DNA of 33,691 bases from positions 1-33,691 of the forward strand of contig JAQIWT010000119.1 of assembly GCA_034696485.1 (NCBI GenBank), in the 5' to 3' direction. Below are positions 11,241 through 21,880 of this stretch, in pieces. A program made the translations under genes and the position numbers. The number at the start of each line of letters is the position of its first letter. Within the stretch, counting starts at the first letter, position 1. The DNA is from Isohypsibius dastychi. Lineage: Eukaryota; Tardigrada; Eutardigrada; Parachela; Isohypsibiidae. The notes beneath the pieces are model-generated. The model did no database searches. It worked only from the letters and a program-made list of their open reading frames with translations, and was not told the DNA's origin.

Positions 11241-12069
11241 GAGTAGATTCAAGTGGATTCGCTGAGTACGCGTGTTTATGCTGATAATAAGATTATGCTC
11301 AATACGGAATTTTCTTCCATTAGCTAAGAACGAAATAGATGTGACAAGGTTGTTTCTACGGACAGAGGTTATTAGAGACTGGTCTTATTATAACGGTTGT
11401 AAGAAACTGGCCATAAGAGTTTGTAAGCGGAACAAGATAGCCGTCAAAATGAACAAGCGCGTTCCCGGAGAGTCCAACCTAAAACCAAATACTTCACCAC
11501 CAGTGATCGAAAAGGTGATGTCCGAAAATCATGATACGTTTCCTGAAGGCAGCAAAGCAAATAGACATCAGTCCTGATTGTTCACTGCGTTACATGTGTA
11601 TACTGGCTCAGTTACTTTGAACCTTGTTTGAATGACAAGTTTTCTTGCTGTACAAGCTTTAAAATTGTATCATGGATTTGAGCATGTAACATCAAAAATT
11701 AGTTCAAGTCACACTTCTGAAGACTACCATGGATTATCCGATTTTACTTGCACATGAGCACGATGAACGTGGAAATCGAACTTGACTTTCGAAAAACTGC
11801 CTCAGGGCAACATAGCATACTGCATGATCTTGAGAGTCAGTCTCACTCAATGTTGTTGACATTTGCAGTCACCTCATGCTGGCAAATAAATCGAATTAAC
11901 ACAACACAGAATTCAGGAGACAAGCGTCCCAAGTGCATGATAATGGAGCCTTCGTCCGTGTAGTATCATCCCGTGATCTGTCGTTTCTCACAGAGACCTT
12001 TCAACGACTGCAGGTTCTCGGATATCATGAACTCATTGCATAACCTGGCATAGGGAGAGAATTAATACA
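11241..12069. other. Intergenic region upstream of the kinase gene
   Basis: 829 bp between two minus-strand genes, holding the kinase promoter and the 3' flank of the coiled-coil gene. Plus-strand open frames at 11272-11577 and 11748-11963 have no recognisable features and no visible partner exons. I see no repeats. Confidence 0.4.
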
Positions 12070-15000
12070 CTATTCGGTGCTGGCTGTTTTGCCGTACCTT
12101 GTCTTCGCGGCGGCTATGTCAATCAGAGCTAACTTTTCACGTCGATCAGCTTTTTTAAGGTTGTATCGATATCTTAAAACATTTTGGTGAACGTTTCTTA
12201 TTTCAGGCTTCAGTCTATCCGCAGAATTTTGGTATTCCCGACAGATCTTCACGATGAAGCCAAATTTGATTCTCTGATTGAACAAATTTTGGTCCATCTC
12301 AACCAGATGTGTCACTAACTAAACCATACCGACCCTCACGTAGTTTATTACGTACAAAATTTAACTGCACCTTACCTTTGCTTCTTTTTGTTGCAAGATG
12401 GACTTGCTGGGCAATCTTCCGGGCTCTTTCACAGAGAATAGTGTTTTTCCGCTAGATGTTACAGCTTCGGTCAACTGGGCTTTTCTGTCAACCTCGCGCA
12501 CAAGCTGAATTATCAGTTAGGTAAAGATTTCGGTTTTGAAAAATGTTCAAATTTCATGCCTCAATTTTCAAATTATCCCTCGTGGAAGTATACTTCTGCA
12601 AAAGTGATCCACGCCATTTCAGTCGCTTGTAAAGGAGCTTGATATCGGTGTCAGCTGTTTTATGAAGCCATTCCATGTAAGTATCCAGTGCTTGGTGACG
12701 CAGTTCAGTTTGATACGTTGCGCTTTCTAAGATCAGCACATGGAAGCAGTTTCGTTTAAATGATTCTATTGATCATGAGATTATGAGACATTGTAGCTGT
12801 CACTCTGATCCACAGTCGGCAAACTGCAGAACACCTTAAACTTGGCAGATCCCCTCGGAAACTATGAGGGGATCTGGTTTGGCTTTTACCCTGAGGGACG
12901 GTGGCGGACAGTATGCTCGCCGCAAGTGGGCATATGGGAAAACGTTCTCGAACGGTTTTTCCGAGAATACTTATTTTTTTTCCGAGTTCTGCCGGTATCG
13001 TTTGGTTCTGGTAATTGGTTTCTGGTAACTGGCCGGTATCTGGTAATTGGTTTTTCGATATCCTTTCAAAGACGATTTGCGAGGATAGACTATGGCAGGT
13101 GCGACGCATTTGTTCCATAGTATATTCAGAATCGTTAGGGCGGACATGACAATCAGAGTATAACTCTGTTTATGAACACGTCTGTTGGTTCTTGCTGACA
13201 TGTTCGTAGATCGACCCAGATTTTTTCAATTCACTTCACAATAACTTTTGCCCTTTGTATCCAGTGTTCCCGAAGCTTTACGTTTGCTGTCAATATCTTC
13301 CACCCACCCATAAAGTACCCACATGATCCAACTCTTTAAACGGATCACGCTGGGATTTCTTATGGTCATGGAGCTAGCTCATGTCGAGTCTGTGCAATTA
13401 ACTGTGCCAAATGTAATAAATGGCACAGGTTCAAATTGACAGAAATTGTCATCGCGGGGACGTTCCAACTTACCAATGTGATTTCGTTCAACCGATTTCA
13501 GCATGAATTGTGTTGTAATATCAACGTACAGCGCTGCTTCGCAAGCTCGAAGTTCAGAAACGAGATCGAAAGTGTCTGTGAATGTTTCGCATTTGAGTAA
13601 GCTAACATCGAGATCACGCCGTAACCTAAAACACAAAAATACAAGTAATCATCAGTTGATTCTGGAATTTCATACACTGAAACTCTGGTGAACTCTCGCT
13701 CAAAGCGACCTTGAAGATCTCTCAAGCGAATTTTTTCGCAGACATGCTCATTCCGCAGTCTTTCCAATGCTGCCTCCTCGTTTTTCCGGCTTGTTTGAAG
13801 ACGGTCGAATGTGCTGAAATTGTTTTGAGTCAAACAGAGTTTGTTTTGGTACAGTTACACTCTGTTGCAGACTGGAAACAGTTTGATGGATGTCAAATAT
13901 CAGCCAGGTATGTTTTAATGACTCGACCAGGCCAAACTGCAAGCCCTACCCCAATTTACCTACCGCTGACTTTTCAGAAATTGCGTCTTCGAATGTTGTT
14001 GCTCGTCGTCAGTATACGATACTCGGTCCTTATGCTCGTTGCAAATTCCTTCTCGGATCCGAAGTTCATCTTGAAAATCCTGGCGCTCTCGATCAACAAG
14101 ATAATAATCTTTCTGTGTTTTCTCGGCGTTCTGAGACTTCTGCATAATGAGACTGCTCAGAAATCGAATGGCCTCATTTTTATGTTCGCTCTCTTCACGT
14201 ATTATATTCAGCGAGAAACTCAATTTTTGCCTTGAAGTATTGATTTGTCGTTGGTCTGCTTCCTTCAAGTCAACAGAACACATAAACCCATATATCTCTC
14301 GCAGCATGGACAGGTTAAACGTTGAGATGATTCACCATTTGCTGTCGACGATCTTCCAGTTCAAGCTTATCTTTAACTTTCTGCCTCCCCTCGATCATAG
14401 TGTGAAACAGGAACTTGATTGCTTCTCTTCTTTCTCGCTGAAGCAGCTGACCACTTTCTTTTGCCGCCTGACTTTTCAATCCGCAACTGAGAATGAAATT
14501 TTGTAGCGATAGGAGTTTCTGGCGAAAGTGTCCCTGCTCTTCGTCACATTCATCTGCCTGATCAACAAAGTTTTAATACAAAGTTTGATCGTTGTTTGGG
14601 ATTTGAAACTCGACCAGTTTGTTCATCCGTTGAAAGTTTTCCCGGTTGATTTGATTGACCATAACAAGGCGGTCGTTTTCCAGGGCAGTCAGCTGGCGCT
14701 TTGAAAGCAAACGGTCCGAGTCTCTCATTATTTTGGTGCGGGTGATGTTTTCGCTACGAATACCGGAGCGAACTTCAACCAGCTTGGTTTCTAAAACTGT
14801 TCTAAATGAAGCGGTACGGATGAAGGGTGAGCAAATTATTTTCGCGAGTCATACTTTTCATTGGTCAATTTTTTGTCAGTTTCGACAAGATCTCCAAACC
14901 TGGAAGCAAAGCTTCGGTAATGGTTAAGCTCTTCTTCTACGTTGGATTCCAGATTCAGTTGTTGGTGCTGCAAGGAAATGCATTCCATGTCGTCTTCAGC

Positions 15001-16107
15001 TATTCGTTGTGACAATTCGGTTTGAACTTGGTGCAGACGTTGAGTTGCACTACATACTGCAGCATACTCTTCTTCCGCTTTCCTGGAAATGAAACTGACT
15101 TTACTAGTTTTTTGTTGGCTGCTGCGTTTTTCTTACATTAATTCTGCTGCAAGAAGTCCACAATCCTTCTGTACGTTCGGTAAACCATTCTGGATGAAAC
15201 CGATTTCTTTGCGTTTGTTTCTGGCATCTTCGTGGATGACTTTCCTTCGGTCGTCTAAACGGGCAATTATTCTCACGTTATTCTCCTTGCTTTCTCTTGT
15301 TTTGGCAATCAAGGTTCGATAACCGTGCTGTTGTTCGCTCATTGCCTGATGCTCCAGATGTAAGTACGCTGTGAGTTGTCGGAATTCGTCGGCGGTTGGC
15401 ACATTTTCTAAAGTACCGTGAAGGGAGCTTTTCTCAATCTTCAACCTATAAGCGGCAATATCATGTGATGTCAATCGCACTGATTGAAGCTAAACAGCGT
15501 TTTGATGAATTTACTCTTCTATATCTTCTTCCAGTTGTTTGAGATGGTTTTTGGATTTCACCAACTCGTCGTTCAGACGAGCTATATCAGATCGTAGACC
15601 TTGCAGTTGCTGTTTTGCTTTCCACGGCAAAGCCTCAACTTCCTGTAATGCTTCGTATCTCTCTTCATAGAATCGAACTTGTTTCGATACAAGATCCTCG
15701 AGGGTTTTCTGCGTGCGATAGCGCTGCTCGTACATTTCTTGAATGTGTGAAATCTTGTGTCGCAAATCCGTGGCATGACTGTACGATAACAGCTTCCCAT
15801 CAAAGGCGAGATCGATAGCAGCGAGAGCAGAAGTGACATCAAGTGATTGTTCAATGGGATTGATATCATGAAAAATCACAGAATGGCTAAATGTGTCTCC
15901 AAATTCCAACGTTGACAGTTCGTTCTCGTGACTTGGTATCGAATCGTCAGGTGTCGGAGATGACTGGGCCGATGGATTGACGTTATGGTCACTTTCAGCG
16001 CTATAGTCATGAAAGAAGCTGTGGTTGAAATGCTCGTTTTCCGTTGGGATGTCCTCTGGAGCACTAACTGCGTTTTCCGCTGTCACTGCGTTTTCATGAA
16101 TCTCCAT
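12070..16107 (-). CDS. Long coiled-coil protein, possibly CCDC146-like
   Basis: Eleven exons can be chained in phase: 16107-15562, 15489-15137, 15082-14855, 14801-14615, 14557-14336, 14262-13964, 13813-13676, 13625-13474, 12726-12560, 12504-12376 and 12318-12070, giving 889 residues. The first 85 or so residues are acidic and Ser/His-rich; almost all the rest is charged, Leu/Glu/Lys/Arg/Gln-rich helix typical of a rod-like coiled coil, with no globular domain. Overall length and a GKL motif before the first coil resemble CCDC146 (about 955 residues in human), a centriole and axoneme protein, but the C-terminus does not match what I recall, so the name is tentative. The exon 1 donor is ambiguous: the frame stays open to 15511. 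The exon 9/10 intron appears to be GC-AG. The 747-nt intron 13473-12727 carries a hairpin and degenerate tandem repeats. Confidence 0.65.
12846..12876. repeat. Perfect 11-bp inverted repeat (hairpin)
   Basis: CAGATCCCCTC and GAGGGGATCTG are separated by 9 nt, giving a perfect 11-bp stem. It lies in the 747-nt intron of the coiled-coil gene and may be part of a degraded mobile element (inference). Confidence 0.75.
12991..13055. repeat. Degenerate tandem repeat based on CTGGTAATTGG
   Basis: CTGGTAATTGG, CTGGTAACTGG and CTGGTAATTGG follow each other, with related GCCGGTAT and GGCCGGTAT pieces between, in the same intron as the hairpin. No coding role is apparent. Confidence 0.6.
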
Positions 16108-16531
16108 AAAAGCAAGTTCCGTTTTGTTGCTCGGAATTTCACGGAAGTTTTAGACTGCGCATGTGATAAAATATGGGAAAATGTAAGCGTTTTGTCCCAT
16201 CAGAGAATCAGAAGTTAATATCAGAATTCAGAACAGCAATCAACAATGATGACGAGAGTTTTCGAAACGGTTGCTATTTCAGCTCTGAATCTTCTCTTCT
16301 CGTCATCCCTGCACAGTTTCCCTGGTCTAAATGGTATCGACGTTCACTTGATGTTTTCGATTTGTTTTATGGCACAGTAGGTACAGTGGCTGAATGATTC
16401 ACCCAAACAGAACATAGCACTTATTTGGCGGGCGAAAAACTAAACTCTCAAGTCCGTTCAGAGCGCGTGCGAGGTTGTTTACCATAACAATTTGTGAAAT
16501 GTTGAAACTTTATTTTATTTTGTTTGCTAAT
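16108..16531. other. 5' flank of the coiled-coil gene
   Basis: 424 bp upstream of the coiled-coil start on the minus strand. This is probably promoter and 5' UTR; I see no recognisable motif, repeat or gene. Confidence 0.35.
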
Positions 16532-16744
16532 TTAGCCACCACAAAAATCCTGCGAGCTATTCATTTTTGAGAGGCCGTAAATTGTCATGTGCATGTGACT
16601 TGAAAGCTCCGTCAAGATAGCCGCTTTGCCAACAGATAAATTGAACCGTTGATTTAAAGGTTCAACATTTTCTGCCCTTGCCATGCGGTCGTAAAAGTTT
16701 TCAATATTAAGAACTTCGGTGTGCTTAATATCGCACTCATCCAA
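16532..16744 (-). CDS. Possible terminal exon or small protein, unrecognised
   Basis: An open frame of about 70 codons reads DECDIKHTEVLNIENFYDRM and ends NSSQDFCGG before a stop. There is no ATG at its start; the frame opens after ACATAG, which could be a splice acceptor, so it may be the last exon of a gene whose earlier exons I could not find. Composition is protein-like (few rare residues, helix-compatible). I recognise no family, and chance is possible. Confidence 0.3.
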   Translation of the reverse strand: MDECDIKHTEVLNIENFYDRMARAENVEPLNQRFNLSVGKAAILTELSSHMHMTIYGLSKMNSSQDFCGG

Positions 16745-16956
16745 GTCACCGAAGGTACACTATGTGAACTCGAAAAACTTCAACCTTGTTGCAACCACGA
16801 GAGAATCTGCATATGAGATTAGGGTGTACGTGTTAGCACGTTGCCGTGATAAACAGAGTTAGGAACGATTTGCAACTACAGTAATTCCCACTAACTTGAA
16901 AGACCGGCGAGCGAAAAAAACCGTTCAACTTATATGGTCGTTAAACTTATCATACA

Positions 16957-16983
16957 CCCCCCCCCCCCCCCGGGGGGAGGGGG
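16957..16983. repeat. Homopolymer C run followed by G-rich run
   Basis: Fifteen C are followed directly by six G, an A and five G. The two tracts can pair with each other or form quadruplex/i-motif structures, and the region is prone to length errors in sequencing. Confidence 0.85.
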
Positions 16984-17115
16984 TGATTCAAAAGTGTCCG
17001 ACCCTTGAACAAAATCTAAAACTCCCCTAGGGAGAGACGGGAAAATCGTGATGTTCTCCTCATTTCAGAATCAAAGTGACCGAAGTAGACTGTATAAAAC
17101 TGATTCTCGCAGCTA

Positions 17116-17160
17116 GGTTCTCTCGGGCGTGGTTCTCTCGGGTGAGGTTCTCTCGGGCAT
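17116..17160. repeat. Three 15-bp tandem repeats
   Basis: GGTTCTCTCGGG is followed by CGT, TGA and CAT in three consecutive 15-bp units. It lies inside the pogo/Tigger-like element and has no coding sense. Confidence 0.9.
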
Positions 17161-17631
17161 CCAGAGGGCAAATGACTGTAAAATTCCGGATCAGCATTTC
17201 TTGAAAATGGATGCGTTCAACTTAACAGATCATTCGGCAGTCATTAGGCTGCGTTCATTGAAAATCGTTCCACTTTCAAGATACATGATCGTTTAACTTC
17301 CATAGCACCCCCTAACTGAAATTAACTGGAGCCACGCCGGGGGAGAAAATTCCGTTCAACTTATACAATAGTTCAACTTACACAGCGTTCAAGTTAATGA
17401 GAAATACTGTAAATTATGTACATGTGTGTTTCCAGTATCAACTCCAGCTCTACAGACTGAACGGGGACATGCCATGACAGAGCTGGCAAACGTTATTGTC
17501 GTCTCCACGGAAACGACAGTAACATTGAATTCACACGGGATTCTTTCTTTCGTGGAATACTGTAGTATCTGACATCAAACGCTGTCTGAACCAAAGTACG
17601 TCAGTTAGATCTTCAGAGCTTCGTTAGCAAA

Positions 17632-18491
17632 ATGCCTGCTGACTGGGGAGTGATCGACGCTAATGCAATCAACGCCTTAAAGTCTGGTTTTGACAAGTAG
17701 GTTTTTCCTGAGTTGGATGAGGTAGAGCTATTAAGACGTGACTACAATTTCAGCTATGGGAAATTCGGTGACCGTTCTTTTACCGGAAATAACATGGCAC
17801 TCAAGAATGCCGACAAGTGGCTGAAAGAAGCTGATGTCCTCGGAAAGAAGATCACTACGACTGACACAAGCATTACGTTCAAGAAAGTCGTTGGGTGAGC
17901 TAAGGCAAACGCCTGTTGATATCATATATTCTCTAGTGAAAAATCTTCCTCTTGGAGAAAGCACTTGCATCAGTCTGAAATGGAATTCCCATCTCTTATT
18001 TCAAAACATGTGACAGTTGCATTTTTCTGATTTTCCCATCTAGTCAATAATGTGTACAGAATATAGAGTAGAGTATATAGTACTTTCTGTGGACTAGGAA
18101 CAACGAAAAAACCATGAGTTTTGACAAATTCAAGCAGTTCATCGGGACGCTCGCGGAAACCGCCAACAAAGATGACCCCAGCGCGGAATTAAAAAAAATT
18201 GTAACAAAACTGCAAGGACAAGCAGGTCCAGGGACTGCAGGGACAACAGTAAGTAAACCTAGGTTTGATAATGAAATTTTCGTTACAAAAGTAATCGTAA
18301 TCCAGGCGGCACTTGACGTTGGTGGCGTTGATCGGCTTACTGACACAAGCAAATACACGGGTAGCCACAAAGAACGCTTCGATGCTGAAGGAAAAGGAAA
18401 GGGTTTGGATGGCCGTGCTGACACATCAAAGAATGATGGATACGTCGGAAACTACAAAGGAGCTGGAACATTCGACGAGAAGAAAAAATAG
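17632..18491 (+). CDS. TPPP: Tubulin polymerization-promoting protein (TPPP/p25-alpha)
   Basis: Microtubule-binding and bundling protein of the p25-alpha family, associated in animals and protists with stabilised and ciliary microtubules. Exons 17632-17696, 17754-17894, 18098-18248 and 18306-18491 join in phase 2, 2, 0 to give 180 residues, a normal length for the family. The core reads YGKFGDRSFTGNNMALKNAD, then KWLKEADVLG, TDTSITFKKV and MSFDKFKQFIGTLA, equivalent to the p25-alpha core. The C-terminal signature GGVDRLTDTSKYTGSHKERF and a GYVGNYKGAGTFDEKKK ending are intact, so this is the long form with the conserved C-terminal p25 block. Start ATG 17632 gives a short N-terminus. Introns are 57, 203 and 57 nt. 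It stands alone on the plus strand, downstream of a DNA transposon. Confidence 0.93.
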
Positions 18492-20589
18492 AAACAAAAT
18501 AAGCATTGTTTCCATCAGCACAAACTAAGTGATTCTTTCACTTAGGGGTTCTTCAAAATACTATTTATTTTCTATCTTGGTTATGCATCGGATCTCTACT
18601 CGGTAAAATATCGAAGCCGCAACAACGCGGTAATTGTAACTGGCACCAATGAATCTGACCAGAGTGACCGCTCCATATTATGTGTCCTCTTAATTCAGAG
18701 GACGCACCTGGATCGCTGAATTTACATGCACAACACGTGTTCACCATGTCTGTTTGATCCCGTACGTACACAAACCAATGAAAAATGTTTTCTGAACTGT
18801 GAACAGGTAGCTATAGTACCGTTCTTGATGTAGCTCCGTTCCAACTCTTTATAGCGTCAATGACCTCGGTGTGATTCCATGTTGCGTTGGCCGAGGTAGG
18901 TAATGGCTATTATGGAGTTGCAGTTCACTCTGAAATTTATAATCGCTGGAACCAGCGGCCATGCCCCATATAAAATTTTAAAAAACATTTTGGCCCTGAA
19001 CTTGTAACTCATACAAAAAACCAATTTTTGACTCCATATAAAGATTTATTTCATCCTCAAACCCGTTCGCCGCTGGCCCCACGTTTTTAGTTTCAAACCT
19101 TAATACACATCTGAAAAATATGTAGGCATTACAGCGAAGTATGGTAGACAGATGACAGGGCTTGCGTGAGGTTTACGCAGGATGTGAGGTCATTGATACC
19201 TATTTTATGATGGCAACAGCTTTGATATATCATACTGCCGAGACCGATGATAAGTCTCAAAGTCTTTTCTATATGGATATTCGATACAGCTTCATGGGTG
19301 TAAAACGCAACTACAACATGCTGTATGAAAGACCACGCAGGTACAACGTGCATGTACATGGACGACGGAGGTGAGCGCAGAAGAGCTAAGTTATATTCTG
19401 GCAAAATGAATCAGCTATATTATTATCAAGTGTACAGATTCAGTGAATATCCGAAAAAGGAGCGGCCGCTGTCAGTTCCCTTCCCCTCTGATCACACCCT
19501 TAACTCCATGGAATCTTTTTTGAAACTAACTTTGTTGACCAAACACGACTATGTTAGGGGGGGGGGGGGTCACCATGGCCATTCACACAATGGTCACACT
19601 GCTTCAGAACAACATGAACATTTGAAATGCAGTGGCGAATTGTTTCTCTTTCAAAATAACCCTTGAAAAACAGATTTTTCCACCGTAAGGAAGTGAACAA
19701 CTGACCAAACCCTGTGGACATATTTTTCTTGCCACCCAGTGATCAGCGAAATTTTGATATAAATTTAGCTTCTGTACCATGTTAGGTTACGTGGTTTTCC
19801 TTGAATATTGGATTTGGAGCTCTATGTTTACAACGTTTTTGGTGCAAGCAACCCTGAGAGTGAAGCATTTAACCACATCAGCTCATGAAAATCTGACGAA
19901 CTATTTGGAAACGAGTGATCTCAACCATGTAGTAGGAACCACCTTAAACGAATAATTAGTCGTTAGTCAGCCGATAACTGCTCTTGAAGGGTCACACTGA
20001 CATGTGGACCGAGAATACAAGAAATATTGATGCTTTAGCGTAGTTTGCCATCACACACTTCCTATGAACTCCAAGATTCAATCTCATATTTCGCCCGGAC
20101 ACACTCCGTACAAGAACTACCTTGGATCAGATTCTGCGTCTGGAATGTGCTGAATAACAAAAACAAAACCCCTTTCGGAAAACGAAACAAAAAACACAGG
20201 GCTGAGAAGACCACATCAACTTTCAAGGCAAACGCGCACTGGCGAAGGCTTACGAATAACAAAGCGAATTATTTCGGTTTTCATCACCATTTCTACCCTA
20301 CATCAGCTGCGTTAGCTGGACATCTCCTTCGGCCAATTTCAGATCTCGATAAAACGATCTTGCTGCCAAATCATTCTGGATCTTAACTGTGGAGCTTCAC
20401 ATTACAAGTTCTGGCTGTGGGCTGGCCTGTCGCTCATTGGAATCACCGTAGTCCATAAATGTGTCCGCAAGAGTTTCCACTTGGTTAAAAATGGGTGGGT
20501 GAGTTCGGATCTTTTCGGACTGGGTATTCAAATCCTTGCAGCTTTCTCTCAGGATCTTCGATCGGCAACGATGTTTAAACGTTTTTTTC
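18492..20589. other. Intergenic region after TPPP
   Basis: 2.1 kb without a convincing gene. It contains a run of 13 G at 19557-19569 and scattered short open frames (for example 20045-20386 plus, 18565-18771 minus) that show no domain or partner exons. TATTTATTTT at about 18561 lies in the likely TPPP 3' UTR. Confidence 0.45.
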
Positions 20590-21880
20590 TCATGCTTTTG
20601 ATTCATCAACGTAATATAGGCGACAACATTTCACGTCGAGGAGTTGACGCGCTTGTTCGTCCTTACTGCTCATTGTCAGCCGTTCTGACTGATAAACTTC
20701 ACTTTGATCACACAGCAAAGTTTCAGCCATGACAAGGCGAAAATACTGATTACGACTCTCAAATAACTTGAATAGCGCATTGACATCACGAATCGCGGTC
20801 CTCTTATAATCAGCGACTCGAGTTTGTCTGCACACCCACCTTCTTTTTGGTAGCAAAGAAACTAAAACGAAGGTGTCCGATTGGAATTCAGGGCCAGTGA
20901 GTTGTCTAGTTGCAGTAGAGTGACAAAAGATAATGCGGGTGAAACAGTTCCTCTTCGCATTCCGATCAGTCTTTTGTGGAGAAACCAGGTTATCACGACA
21001 GAAAATTGGGGGTGAGGTTGATATTTGTAGTATCTGGTGCTGATGATGTTCACACAACCATTCACGAACTTTGAACTCCAGTTTTTTCTCGGAATTTCCT
21101 AGTTCCGACTTTTCTGTTCCGATATCGTTCACGCTAATATCGACATAGTCCAGATTGGGTGTTAATCTTTCCGTATCGTTTTTGAGGTAAAAAACTCTCA
21201 AGACATCAACGTATGTGAGCGGCTCTGGCCCGACAGTCCAGGCACACATTTCGGGAGAAACGCGGTCACTGGAAATGTTTACAGGAATGACTTCAGCCCC
21301 AGCGAAGTGGCCTCTAATGTCGTGCGTGCTTATGTATTCATTTGCCTCGCCGATCAAAGCAGAGATACCCTGCGTTAGATACTTGCACCCACCGGATCCG
21401 GAAACCAAATGCAAAGTCGGAACTATTGAGAAATACTTGATAACCTAAAACCAAGCAAACATTTCTGGCGTTAATTCCTCGTCGAGTGGTTCTGCATAAT
21501 GAAATATAAATCTTCTTCACCTGCATCCCCGAATCTTCTTTCCAGCTGTTGTCAATCCAAATTCGGAGTCCCCGTATGTACGTTGAATAGTGCTTCTGAT
21601 CTTCCACTGTGAACTTCATTGGCGGTTGGAATTCGTCGGTACACTGAACACCGTCTCTGGATGGCACAAGCGGACTCCCAGTGCTAACTTGCACAGATTC
21701 TATACAGATGACACGACAGTGCTGTCGCTTTGACAAAACAAAGTTTGCACGGTCGATCAGGGTTTGGAACTTATCGTATTTTAAACGCCCTTCGAGTGGA
21801 ATCCGATCTGTTATTTTCGGGATAAAGTCGAGAAATTCAATTCGTGGCTGTGTTTCCAGAGCGGGTTCTACCCGGTTCAT
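20590..21880 (-). CDS. Unrecognised 404-residue protein
   Basis: Two exons, 21880-21521 and 21444-20590, are joined by a 76-nt GT-AG intron in phase 0 and give 404 residues from ATG 21880, which follows an in-frame stop. The N-terminal half reads IEFLDFIPKITDRIPLEGRL, then KYDKFQTLIDRANFVL and YIRGLRIWID; its mix of short hydrophobic strands and helices suggests a compact cytosolic domain. The second exon contains HLVSGSGGCKYLTQGISALI and TYVDVLRVFYL. No signal peptide or membrane segment is seen. The C-terminal 150 residues are basic and less domain-like, so the true end could be earlier if an intron was missed. I cannot assign a family. Confidence 0.65.

Larger units (their letters stand above)
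16879..17409. mobile_element. Non-autonomous pogo/Tigger-like DNA transposon
   Basis: The element begins CAGTAATTCCCACTAACTTG and ends CAAGTTAATGAGAAATACTG; these are inverted repeats with 16 matches over the outer 20 bp. It is bounded by TA at 16877-16878 and 17410-17411, the target duplication of Tc1/mariner/pogo elements. CAGT-type ends are characteristic of pogo/Tigger elements. Just inside both ends, GTTCAACTTAT-type repeats occur in several copies. The 531-bp interior has no transposase frame but contains a C15-G6 run (16957-16977) and a 3 x 15-bp tandem repeat (17116-17160). Confidence 0.75.

Noticed and set aside
13711-14506. Large plus-strand frames with hydrophobic stretches (for example 13711-14235)
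   Set aside because: Antisense of coiled-coil exons; reversing Glu/Lys-rich codons gives Phe/Leu-rich frames that mimic membrane proteins.
19325-19666. Plus-strand frame with a His-rich stretch near a G13 run
   Set aside because: It depends on reading through a homopolymer of uncertain length and has no domain or splice partners.
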